A stretch of DNA of 64,000 nt from Yinghuangia seranimata (GTDB lineage: Bacteria > Actinomycetota > Actinomycetes > Streptomycetales > Streptomycetaceae). Below are positions 26,668-34,804 of this stretch, piece after piece. The notes beneath the pieces are model-generated. The model did no database searches. It was not told the DNA's origin and saw nothing but the letters and a program-made list of their open reading frames with translations. Where the stretch lies: NCBI RefSeq assembly GCF_029953285.1, contig NZ_JASAOI010000029.1:1-64000 (forward strand), written 5' to 3'. A program made the position numbers and the translations under genes. How positions within the stretch are numbered: position 1 is the first letter of the stretch; every line of letters begins with the position of its first letter.

Positions 26668-29466
26668 TCACCCCTCATCCGGCCCGAAGTCCGCGATCAG
26701 GTCGGCGGCCGCCAAGCGGGTGACCCGGTCCGGGGCCGTGTCGGAGACCCCGGGGTAGAGCCGGTACAGGGCACCGCGCGGCGTGTCCGGTTCGACCGGG
26801 ACGTCGCCGTGCACGAGCGCCAACAGCGCGTCGCGCCCGCGCACCTCCTCGGCGAGCACCGCACCTGACTGATCGACAGGGACGAGCCGGACCCGGTCGG
26901 CGTGCGGGCCCGCAAGCCGGGCCGCGAAGGCCTCTCGGAGCTCGTCGGGACGCCGCCGGTAGGTACGCAAATCCACTCCGCTGTCAACGAGTTCGCGTAC
27001 GTGCACCTCGTCGGCGCGCGCGGCCGCGGACAGCCGCGCCAGGTCCCACAAGGTGGCTCGGGCGCCGGGCTTGAAGTGGCTGTGCACGTCGCGCACCAAC
27101 GCGGCAAGCGCCTCATGGTGCCGGGCGACGCTGTGCGCGCCGTCGACCGAGTCGAGATTGAGGTCGGTCCAGCGCGCGTTCCGGGTGGCCAGGTCGACCA
27201 CCATCGGCACGCTGATCCGCGCCGGCCCGGCCAGGTCGAAGCGCTGCGTCACGCCGCGCGGGTCGAAGGCCTCGACGCGGGTCTCCCCGGCGAAGGTGTC
27301 CAGGTCGATGAACCCGGCGAACGCGTCGAGCAGTTCCTCGAAGGCGATGTTGTTGTAGCTGAACACGACGACCACGGCGTGCCGTGCACCGAGCCGCGCC
27401 AGCGCGGGCAGGTCCAGGTCGACGAACTCGCTGGCGCCACGCGGCGCGGGAGCCGAGGTGAGGTCGCCGGAGTGCACGGCCGCGCCATCGCCGTACACGA
27501 GGCGTGTGTAGTCGCACATGCCGTGGAACGACCAGTCCTCGCCGAACAGCGCGACGGACAGGTCGAGGTCGACGCGCACACCCGGAGGTTCCATCCAATG
27601 CAGGAACAAGCGGACGCGCCCGCTGGCCGGCATCGCCTGCACACTGCCGCGCGGCACCTCGACGAGCGCTTTGGCAGCCGTGCGTACCGCGAACGGCGCA
27701 ACCAGGTCCTCAAGTCCACGGTCGAGGACCGCGACGTCGACGCTCGGCCGCCGGGTGGCGCGGCGCAGCAACTCGGCCTCAATACGTGCGACGACCGGCG
27801 CGCTCGCCGCAGCCGGAACGGGCGGTTCCCAGTCGTCGAACCCGACGGCCCGGGACGCCTCGCCGCGCGGGAACCAGACGCGGCGCTCGCCCAGTTCGCG
27901 GGACACCCGCAGCCGACCGAGCGCCCCGAGCAGCGGCCCGGGCGCGGCACGCGGGAGGGTCCGCGCGAGCGCGGCGGCAACCGTCTCGGGCACCCCGGCG
28001 CCGCCGACGGTCTGGTGCACACGCAGCAGTTGATGCAGACGCCGCACGAACTCACCCGGGCGCTTCGCAAGTTCCTCGACCGCGGCGTCCACGTCGCCGG
28101 CGTACAGAGCCTGCTCGACACGCGACGCGAACGTACGCGCGACCAGCCGCACCGCGGGCAGTCCCCCGCGGCTTTCGTCGACTTCCACGACGTCGACCGG
28201 CAGTGCGGCAGCGGCCGCGCGCAGCGATCGACCGAACGCGTCGTCGGCCAGGCGGGTGCCGCGCAACGCCGCGAACGCGACCGCTGCCCGCGGATGCTTG
28301 CGGGCGTACTCGAACGGGTGCAGCACTTCGGCCGCACGCAGCCAGGCCTGGCGATGCCGCGGCAGGTCCTCGGCGACATACTCGAACGGCAACCCATCTA
28401 TGACACCGACCAGTTCGCGCCGCAGCGGGCGCGGCAGCGCACGCAGCCGGCTGGGCGCGGTGACCAGGTCGGGGTCGGCACCGGAATACGCCCACAGCAG
28501 GCGCAGGACATCCGTCGCCGTGTCGAGGCGGCCGGCGAGCAGCGCGCGGGCGGACGCCGCCGTGGACGGGACGTCGAGCAACAGAGCCAGGACGGCGGCT
28601 TTGCTGGCCCGGATCGGGACGTCGGCAGGCAGCCACACCGCGGGATCGGTGACGCGCGCATCAGCCGCCCGCTCGCCGGCGCTCTCGGCAGCGGGTTCGT
28701 CCGCTAGGTCCACAACACCGGCGGGCACCCCGACGACCGCAATATGCCGGGTCAGTGCGCCCAAATCGCCCCGATCGCGCGGATTCAACGGCGTTCGGCG
28801 ACCGAGCAGTTCGAGGAGCTGTCCATACGCGTCGGCGTCACGGTCGACACCGAGCCGCAGCAACCGCAACACCCCTTCGGCGCGCGGACCGTGGACGTCG
28901 CGCGCGGGCGACAGGTACGGGTAGGCGACGTTGGGCATCTCTGCCCCGCACACCGGGCATGCCGTCAGCTGCGCCTCTCGGGCAAGGCACGGGGAGCAAA
29001 CAATGTGCCCGCACGAGGCCAGCGCCCCGACGTCGCCGGTGGCGCAGCAGATGAGGCACGGCTGGTGGGGTTGGCTGAGCAGGAACTCCCGCATCTGCGC
29101 CGAGTAAGCGGCGTGCGCGTACGGCGGGACGCTGTGCGGAAAGCCGGAGAAGAGCGGCTGATGCGTGCGGTCCGCACCGAGCAGCGCGTCGACGCGTCCG
29201 AGCGTACGCATGCCGTGCCCGGCCAGGTCGACCGGCGCCAATGCGACGAGCGCATCGCGGAGTTCCCGGGTCAGAGCATGCCCACGCGCCCCCAAGTCGG
29301 CCTCCAGCGCGACGACCCCCGCCGCGTTCCCTCGCGCATCGTCGGGCGTACCGCCACCGGGGTACACCGTGCCGAGCCGCCGCAGCAGAATCCCGTCGAC
29401 ATCGTCCGCAGCATGAGCCGTCGTGACACTGCCGGAACGGACACCACGACGCAGCGGTGTGGACAC
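26668..29466 (-). CDS. RING-finger, TerD-like domain protein (MXAN_6230/SCO0854 family)
   Basis: A 932-residue protein of the actinobacterial/myxobacterial family typified by MXAN_6230 and SCO0854. A C3HC4 RING finger is complete: Cys137, Cys140, Cys152, His154, Cys157, Cys160, Cys170, Cys173. A long helical middle follows. Near residues 640-750, VDLDLSVALFGEDWSFHGMC, a YGDGAAVHSGDLTS stretch and AVVVVFSYN form a TerD-like beta-sandwich, a tellurite-resistance/stress fold. RING fingers are rare in bacteria; whether this one binds an E2-like partner is unknown. The start (GTG 29466) is uncertain; a GTG 14 codons on is also possible. Confidence 0.8.
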   Translation of the reverse strand: MSTPLRRGVRSGSVTTAHAADDVDGILLRRLGTVYPGGGTPDDARGNAAGVVALEADLGARGHALTRELRDALVALAPVDLAGHGMRTLGRVDALLGADRTHQPLFSGFPHSVPPYAHAAYSAQMREFLLSQPHQPCLICCATGDVGALASCGHIVCSPCLAREAQLTACPVCGAEMPNVAYPYLSPARDVHGPRAEGVLRLLRLGVDRDADAYGQLLELLGRRTPLNPRDRGDLGALTRHIAVVGVPAGVVDLADEPAAESAGERAADARVTDPAVWLPADVPIRASKAAVLALLLDVPSTAASARALLAGRLDTATDVLRLLWAYSGADPDLVTAPSRLRALPRPLRRELVGVIDGLPFEYVAEDLPRHRQAWLRAAEVLHPFEYARKHPRAAVAFAALRGTRLADDAFGRSLRAAAAALPVDVVEVDESRGGLPAVRLVARTFASRVEQALYAGDVDAAVEELAKRPGEFVRRLHQLLRVHQTVGGAGVPETVAAALARTLPRAAPGPLLGALGRLRVSRELGERRVWFPRGEASRAVGFDDWEPPVPAAASAPVVARIEAELLRRATRRPSVDVAVLDRGLEDLVAPFAVRTAAKALVEVPRGSVQAMPASGRVRLFLHWMEPPGVRVDLDLSVALFGEDWSFHGMCDYTRLVYGDGAAVHSGDLTSAPAPRGASEFVDLDLPALARLGARHAVVVVFSYNNIAFEELLDAFAGFIDLDTFAGETRVEAFDPRGVTQRFDLAGPARISVPMVVDLATRNARWTDLNLDSVDGAHSVARHHEALAALVRDVHSHFKPGARATLWDLARLSAAARADEVHVRELVDSGVDLRTYRRRPDELREAFAARLAGPHADRVRLVPVDQSGAVLAEEVRGRDALLALVHGDVPVEPDTPRGALYRLYPGVSDTAPDRVTRLAAADLIADFGPDEG

Positions 29467-29702
29467 GCACAGCCCCCCTGAAGAACGTCAGGCGGGGGCG
29501 GAGAGTGGGTGCGCGATCTTTTCGAAGAAGGAGAAGGATGCACACCGCGGAGCCGCCCCCGCGCCGAGATCGTAGACGGCACAGGGGCGTCACGGCCACG
29601 TGATATTCGGCCTGCGGTGCCTGGAGGCTGCTCGACGCTGCCGCGGGCGGTGTCGGGCAGGGGTCCTAGGCTCGCCTGACGTCCGTCAGGAGGATTCCCA
29701 CC

Positions 29703-30548
29703 GTGAGCTTCGCCAGCCCGCCACCGATGTTCGATATCGCGCAGCTCTTTCCGGAGCTTGCCCCGCTCGCTGCCACGTCGATGCGTTTGCACCCGCGGCG
29801 CGGCAAACCGGAATTGCGCGACTCATCGGTAAGCGGGCCGCTGTTGTGGCCCGCGGACGACCCCTGGCCGTGGTGCACCGACTCCCCGTACGAGCACGAC
29901 GAACCCAATGCCTACCAACCATTGCTGCAGGTCTTCGCGCGGGACGCACCGACGATGTTCTTCCCCGACGGCTGTGACCTCCTGCAACTGCTGTGGTGCC
30001 CCAACGAGACCTGCTCGCCGGAAGGACATCCCCTCGCGGGCTGTCCACGGCCGCTCGCACGCTGGCGTGCCAGTGCCGATGTCACCGACGTTCTCGTGTC
30101 TCCGCCGACGCCCGAAGTGGTGTCCGATGAGTGGTTCCCCTGCCACCCGTGCGTCGTCAGCCCCGAGCCCGTCACCGAGTACCCGTACATCGCCGACCTG
30201 CCGCAGGAACTCCAGGAGCGCATCTACGCCTGGGAACCCACCGTGGACCGTTCAGACGATGAGGGGAACTATCAGTACTCGCTGTCCACCGTTCCGGGCA
30301 CCAAGACCGGCGGCCATCCCAACTGGGCACCGATCGACCCCCGCTGGCCCGCCTGCTCGTGCGGACGCCGCATGACGTATCTGCTCACGATCGACGACGG
30401 TGAAGGCGGCGCCACGGGAACACGATGGGCCCGACAGGACTACGACCACGAGCGCGAGACCGGACACGAGCTGATGCTGAAGGGCGGCCTGCTCGCCTTT
30501 GCGTGCACCCATTGCCCTGATGCTCCACTGGACTACCGGTGCACCTGA
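29703..30548 (+). CDS. YwqG-like (DUF1963) family protein, paralogue 1
   Basis: A 281-residue soluble protein. Family features: an early MRLHPRRG strand, GPLLWPADDPWP, QPLLQVFARDAP, LLQLLWCPN and the closing ACTHCPD. Conserved Cys pairs (CSCGR; CTHC) may bind zinc. DUF1963 proteins are proposed immunity or regulatory proteins but have no settled role. A GTG start after AGGAGGATT is convincing. A close paralogue is at 49977-50852. Confidence 0.72.
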   Translation: MSFASPPPMFDIAQLFPELAPLAATSMRLHPRRGKPELRDSSVSGPLLWPADDPWPWCTDSPYEHDEPNAYQPLLQVFARDAPTMFFPDGCDLLQLLWCPNETCSPEGHPLAGCPRPLARWRASADVTDVLVSPPTPEVVSDEWFPCHPCVVSPEPVTEYPYIADLPQELQERIYAWEPTVDRSDDEGNYQYSLSTVPGTKTGGHPNWAPIDPRWPACSCGRRMTYLLTIDDGEGGATGTRWARQDYDHERETGHELMLKGGLLAFACTHCPDAPLDYRCT

Positions 30549-30804
30549 CGTACGTCCCGCGTTAGGCGAAGTGCTTTCACGGTCACGGGCGGTGCCGGGG
30601 GATGCCAGGGGCTGACGTGGCTGCGGCGGCGGATCAGCTGACGTGGGGCCCGGCCGTTTCGGGGGCCTGGCGCGGCCCTTCACCGGCGAGCGCAGGGACA
30701 TCGGTCAGACGCAAGGGCACTCGAGGCTGCGCGGGCTCGCGGTAATCGCGTGCTGGGTGGCACGGACTGATGGCAAGATGACGGCATGTTGACCCGAAAG
30801 GCTG

Positions 30805-31287
30805 ATGCCGCGTAGGCGTCCGAAGGGGCTGCGCGCGGAGCGCTGGCGGCCCAGGAGAGGTGTCCCGGTTCACCGGATCCGCGGTGTTTCGGCGGCGACT
30901 CGTGTGGCGATCCGGAAATTGGAAGACGAGCGCCTGCGGCCGGGGGCTGTGGCCGCCGCGTTGGCGGAGTGCCGGTGGCATCTGCGGCAACCAGGGCGCG
31001 TTCTGCCGGATCCAGTGATGGCTTGCGACTGCTGTGATCCTCTGGTGGCTCGCGACGATCTGGAGGACGTGTTGCTGTGGCTTCCCCGAGGTGCGCGGAC
31101 CGACCTCGCCAGGCTCATCGCAAGACTGGACGCCGAGTTCGACCGCAGGGCCGTCCCGCTTAGCGCTCACCTCCTGCTGCCAACGCCGTTCGGTGCTTGT
31201 GGGTATTGGCGGCGGCGATTCATGGAGGACCGGCAGTACGTGGGTCCTCGCCGCTCAGCGCTCAACAGACGAGCAGGCACGACCTAG
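30805..31287 (+). CDS. Conserved hypothetical protein
   Basis: A 160-residue basic protein. The central CDCCDPLVARDDLEDVLLWL and RTDLARLIARLDAEFDRRAVP segments look like a genuine, amphipathic helical protein; the CDCC could be a metal or redox site. The first ~40 residues are Arg-rich. ATG 30805 with GAAAGG upstream. The preceding 256 bp hold no other gene. Function unknown. Confidence 0.6.
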   Translation: MPRRRPKGLRAERWRPRRGVPVHRIRGVSAATRVAIRKLEDERLRPGAVAAALAECRWHLRQPGRVLPDPVMACDCCDPLVARDDLEDVLLWLPRGARTDLARLIARLDAEFDRRAVPLSAHLLLPTPFGACGYWRRRFMEDRQYVGPRRSALNRRAGTT

Positions 31288-31380
31288 GCGCGCGGCTTGA
31301 ACTGGGCGCAGTGGGTGCAGTTCCGTTGGTGTGAAATCGCGTGACGGAAACGTACTTCTGTGGTGCGCGCGTCTATCTGA

Positions 31381-31775
31381 TCACGCCGAAGTCACGCGGT
31401 TTGGGGTGTCTTCGCGGATCAGTTCACCGGCGGCGGCCACCAGCGCGGTAATGGACGCGCAGATGGCAGGCACGAACAGGACCAGGGGATGAACCAGAAC
31501 CAGGGCGCGAGGAGCAAGGTCACGAACCCGAGAACGGTTCCCGATATCAGCTCTGCGACTATCAGCCCCTGGTTGGTGCGCGTGGTGAGCGGCCATGCGA
31601 GGAGGGTGAAGGCGATGACTCCGGGACCGCTCACCTCCAGCCAGGTCAACCCGGCCCAGTGGAGCACGCCGAGAATGAGCAGGACAGGTGGCGCCGCCAG
31701 GCCGAAGGCGATGCCGGCGCAGCGCGCGGCGGTCCGGTTCAGGGGGCGCGCGAGCACCGAGGCCAGATCGGCCAT
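31381..31775 (-). pseudogene. Small membrane protein with a single-base frameshift
   Basis: From ATG 31775 the frame gives three good membrane helices (GLAAPPVLLILGVLHWAG, then VIAFTLLAWPL, then GTVLGFVTLLLAPWFWF). At the four-C run on the minus strand (31485-31488) it turns into low-quality sequence. Adding one C restores a fourth helix (LVLFVPAICASITALVAAAG) and a polar tail ending at 31381. Either a true frameshift or a sequencing error. Without repair the product is 118 residues. Function unknown. Confidence 0.6.
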
Positions 31776-31810
31776 CGCATGCCCTCCCTCCGAATTCGAA
31801 GAATCATACG

Positions 31811-31828
31811 TTTGAGCGTCCGCTCAAA
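31811..31828. promoter_or_regulatory. Palindrome TTTGAGCG-N2-CGCTCAAA
   Basis: A perfect 8-2-8 inverted repeat of the kind bound by TetR-type dimers, between the leftward membrane protein and a rightward short reading frame. No matching regulator gene is adjacent. Confidence 0.6.
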
Positions 31829-31843
31829 ACGACCCTACACATC

Positions 31844-31999
31844 GTGGCTGCGGACAGGTTCGCCCGTCTCTACCGAGAACTCGTTGACAGCCTGGCCACG
31901 TCCTGCGGGATCCGGACCTCTGGGTTCGACGTCGCGCCCTGGTTCTCCGAGACGGGCCGGGAGTATCTGAGTGCTCGGCTCAGGCCGTTTCGGGCGTAG
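31844..31999 (+). CDS. Short 51-residue reading frame, possible gene remnant
   Basis: GTG 31844 opens a 51-residue frame with coding-like composition: ADRFARLYRELVDSLATS, then VAPWFSETGREYLSARLRP. It looks like the C-terminal end of a larger protein or a small independent gene. It starts 15 bp after the palindrome at 31811-31828. Its end overlaps the convergent Rieske gene by 20 nt. No family recognised. Confidence 0.35.
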   Translation: MAADRFARLYRELVDSLATSCGIRTSGFDVAPWFSETGREYLSARLRPFRA

Positions 32000-33218
32000 G
32001 CGGGTCGGCGGGCGGCGCGGCTCCGCAGGTTGAGGCGTCGGGGCAGGGGGCGGGTGTGGTGGCGAGGGGGGTGCCGTTGGTTCGTAGGACGTGGCGGAGT
32101 TGGAGGATCAGGGGGAAGACCTCGTGGTTGTGGTCGGCGCCTTGTTCGTCCCAGGCGCGTTGTTCGGCTTCGACTGCCATGCGGTCTTCGGCGAAGACGC
32201 GTTCGGTGAAGCGGCGGATGAAGGGCCAGGCCAGGTTCAGGGCGCCGGGGAGGCGGGGTTTGGCGATCGACAGCAGGCCGTAGACGTGGTTGGTGCGCTG
32301 TTGGGCGTCTTCGGGGACGTAGGCGACCCACAGGGAGAAGGCCGGGAGTTCGGCCTTCTCTGGGACCAGGTGCAGGGTTTGGTAGGGGTATTGGGTGCGG
32401 ATCGTGATGACGTCCGGGGACTTCGATCCGCCGACGCCTTCGGCCGCCAGGAGTCCCGCGCCGCGGTCTTTGCGGCCGCCTGCGTGGGTGAAGAGGTAGC
32501 GGGCCTCGACGAAGTCCGGTCCCGCGTCGCTGCCGAGGAGGGTCGGCTGGATGCGGCCCAGGATGCCGCGGTGCAGGAACTGGTGGTTCATGTCGAGGAG
32601 GTTCTCGTGCATGAAGGAGTAGTGGCACCGGACGGTGCGCGAGAACATCATCGTCTTGTGGCTCGGCGAGGCGCATTCGGGCAGGTTCGGTAGCTCCGCC
32701 TCGTCGGCGCGGGCGGGGTCGCCGGGGTAGACGAAGACCAGCCCGTACGCCTCGCGGACCGGGTAGGCGCGCACCCCGCGCGGCGGGCGGTCCACGCCCT
32801 TGGGGAGGTACGGGATCTGCGAGATGCGGCCGGTCCCCCGGTACGCCCACGCGTGGTAGCAGCAGCGCAGGAGATCGCCTTCCACGACGCCCATGCTCAG
32901 CGGGACCTGCCGGTGCGCGCAGCGGTCCTCGAGCGCGTACACGGTGCCGCTCGTGCCGCGGTACAGGGCGATCCGCTCCCCCGCGAAGCGCGCCGCGAAG
33001 GTCTTGCCGGTGCGTACGGCAGACGAGACGGCCACGGGGTACCAGAAGTCGGGGTGGATGCCGACGCGGCGCAGGTCCGGGAGGCCGGCGGGGGGTGGGT
33101 ACGGCCGATCCGGCTCCATCTGCGCGGCGTCGCCGGCGGTTGCGGCTGAGGCTGCGGCGGCGTCTGCCGCCGCGGCTTCGGCGGCCGCGGCGCGTACTGG
33201 TCGCTGCGTCCCGGTCAT
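31980..33218 (-). CDS. Rieske [2Fe-2S] oxygenase-type protein linked to the hydrogenase locus
   Basis: A 412-residue Rieske-type protein. The cluster ligands are C-x-H in RCAHRQVP (near residue 98) and C-x2-H in CCYHAW (near 118). A mononuclear-iron motif follows at about 205-217: NLLDMNHQFLHRG, giving N-x2-D-x2-H-x3-H where oxygenases such as VanA have H-x4-H. The first ~45 residues are an Ala-rich low-complexity lead. ATG 33218 has a GGGAGGG site. It is divergent from hhyS across 401 bp. It could be a true oxygenase or, by inference, an electron carrier for the hydrogenase. Confidence 0.82.
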   Translation of the reverse strand: MTGTQRPVRAAAAEAAAADAAAASAATAGDAAQMEPDRPYPPPAGLPDLRRVGIHPDFWYPVAVSSAVRTGKTFAARFAGERIALYRGTSGTVYALEDRCAHRQVPLSMGVVEGDLLRCCYHAWAYRGTGRISQIPYLPKGVDRPPRGVRAYPVREAYGLVFVYPGDPARADEAELPNLPECASPSHKTMMFSRTVRCHYSFMHENLLDMNHQFLHRGILGRIQPTLLGSDAGPDFVEARYLFTHAGGRKDRGAGLLAAEGVGGSKSPDVITIRTQYPYQTLHLVPEKAELPAFSLWVAYVPEDAQQRTNHVYGLLSIAKPRLPGALNLAWPFIRRFTERVFAEDRMAVEAEQRAWDEQGADHNHEVFPLILQLRHVLRTNGTPLATTPAPCPDASTCGAAPPADPPTPETA

Positions 33219-33619
33219 GTGGCCCTCCCGACCCGGCCCACCGGCGCCCGGGCGCACGGAGGCGCCGACGTGGCGGTCGCAGGCCTTTCCGGCGCCTGCG
33301 ATAGGGCGAACCTCCAGTGTCCTGCCGGACTGCGTCGGCAGCCAGAGGCCGAACGGGTGCTGGTGGGCGGTAGACGGTCGTGGTGCTTCCACGTCGGAAT
33401 GGACGCCGATCCTTGCCCGCGCCCGCCGTTCCCAAACTCCGCCGTCCGGGCGAACCGAACGCGAACCGCGCTGCCACAAAGGCCGGTTGGGGCACACGGG
33501 TGAGGTCCGCGGCATACGGGGGACCCTCAAGGGCCTCGGCGCGACGGCCGGGGTCTCGGCTGATATGAAGTGGTCTGGGAAGTTTTGTCCCAACCTCTCG
33601 TGTCCGAGGAGGCATCCCT
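33219..33619. promoter_or_regulatory. Divergent promoter region of the hydrogenase operon
   Basis: 401 bp without a gene between the Rieske gene and hhyS. It must hold the promoters for both. The hhyS-proximal end has an AT-richer segment (GATATGAAGTGGTCTGGG, near 33560) and the GAGGAGG ribosome site at 33607-33613. No clear palindrome was seen. Confidence 0.5.
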
Positions 33620-34675
33620 ATGGGTGCTGCATCGACCACCGCCTCCGATACCGACGTGGTGCACATTCTGTGGATCAACGCCGGGCTCAGCTGTGACGGC
33701 GACTCGGTGTCGCTGACCGCCGCAATGCAGCCGAGCATCGAGGAGATCGTCACCGGCGCATTGCCCGGCCTACCGCCGATCGCGGTGCACTGGCCGTTGA
33801 TCGACTTCGAATGCGGGCCCGTCCAGGGCGCGGACAACTTCGTCGAATGGTTCTTCAAGGCCGACCGCGGCGAACTGGAGCCGTTCGTCCTGGTGATCGA
33901 GGGCTCGATCCCCAACGAGTCGATCAAGGCCGAGGGCTACTGGTGCGGCTTCGGCGACAACCCGGAGACCGGCCAGCCGATCACCACCAGCGAGTGGCTG
34001 GACCGGCTCGCTCCGAAGGCGACCGCGGTCGTCGCGATCGGGACGTGCGCGACGTACGGCGGCATCCACGCCATGGAGGGCAACCCGACCGGCGCCATGG
34101 GCGTACCGGACTACCTCGGCTGGGACTGGACGTCGAAGGCGGGCCTGCCGATCGTGTGCGTGCCCGGCTGTCCGATCCAGCCGGACAACTTCGCCGAGAC
34201 GCTGACCTATCTGCTGTACCAGCTCGCCGGGTCGGCGCCGATGATCCCGCTCGACGACAAGCTGCGCCCGCGCTGGCTGTTCGAGGCCACCGTGCACGAG
34301 GGCTGCGACCGCGGCGGCTACTACGAGCAGGGCCAGTTCGCCGACGAGTACGGCACGCCGGAGTGCCTGGTCCGGCTCGGCTGCTGGGGCCCGGTGGTCA
34401 AGTGCAACGTGCCCAAGCGCGGCTGGATCAACGGCGTCGGCGGCTGCCCGAACGTGGGCGGCATCTGCATCGCGTGCACGATGCCGGGCTTCCCGGACAA
34501 GTTCATGCCCTTCATGGACGCGCCGCCCGGGTCGATCGTGTCGTCCGGCGCGAGCTCGGCGTACGGCGCGGCCATCCGCCGACTGCGTTCGATGACCCTC
34601 AAGACCGTCGACAAGGAACCCAAGTGGCGGCACACCGGCAAGCGCATCACGACCGGCTACCGGCCGCCGTGGTGA
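33620..34675 (+). CDS. hhyS: [NiFe] hydrogenase small subunit, group 1h (high-affinity)
   Basis: A 351-residue iron-sulfur subunit that passes electrons away from the NiFe site. The proximal-cluster entry is INAGLSCDGDSVSL: Cys25-x2-Asp28, where standard hydrogenases have C-x2-C. A 3Cys-1Asp proximal [4Fe-4S] ligation is the known hallmark of group 1h/5 enzymes. Further ligands are in AIGTCATYGG, VPGCPIQPDN, HEGCDRGG, LGCWGPVVKCNVPKR and CPNVGGICIACTMPGFPDKF. There is no twin-arginine signal, so the enzyme is cytoplasmic-side. ATG 33620 after GAGGAGG. First gene of a 15-gene transcript. Confidence 0.95.
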   Translation: MGAASTTASDTDVVHILWINAGLSCDGDSVSLTAAMQPSIEEIVTGALPGLPPIAVHWPLIDFECGPVQGADNFVEWFFKADRGELEPFVLVIEGSIPNESIKAEGYWCGFGDNPETGQPITTSEWLDRLAPKATAVVAIGTCATYGGIHAMEGNPTGAMGVPDYLGWDWTSKAGLPIVCVPGCPIQPDNFAETLTYLLYQLAGSAPMIPLDDKLRPRWLFEATVHEGCDRGGYYEQGQFADEYGTPECLVRLGCWGPVVKCNVPKRGWINGVGGCPNVGGICIACTMPGFPDKFMPFMDAPPGSIVSSGASSAYGAAIRRLRSMTLKTVDKEPKWRHTGKRITTGYRPPW

Positions 34676-34702
34676 CGGCCGCGACGGGTCCGTCCGCCGC
34701 GC

Positions 34703-34744
34703 CGGCGACCGCCGTCACGACAGCAGTCGTGGCGGCGGTCGCCG
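34703..34744 (+). other. Intercistronic hairpin between hhyS and hhyL
   Basis: A 19-bp stem (34703-34721 with 34726-34744) with a 4-nt AGCA loop and one G-U pair, inside the 129-nt gap between the two structural genes, the longest gap before hypA. It may act as an RNA-processing, stability or attenuation element setting subunit levels. Confidence 0.65.
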
Positions 34745-34804
34745 CACATCCCACTCAACCCGCACAGCGCTGACACCCCCGGCACGAAAGGCAGCACGAA
34801 CGCA

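Noticed and set aside
33620-34675. Reading hhyS as a HypE-type maturation protein, a label sometimes attached to this family
   Set aside because: It has the Fe-S ligand pattern of a hydrogenase small subunit, and true hypE with the PRIC end is at 45872-46984.
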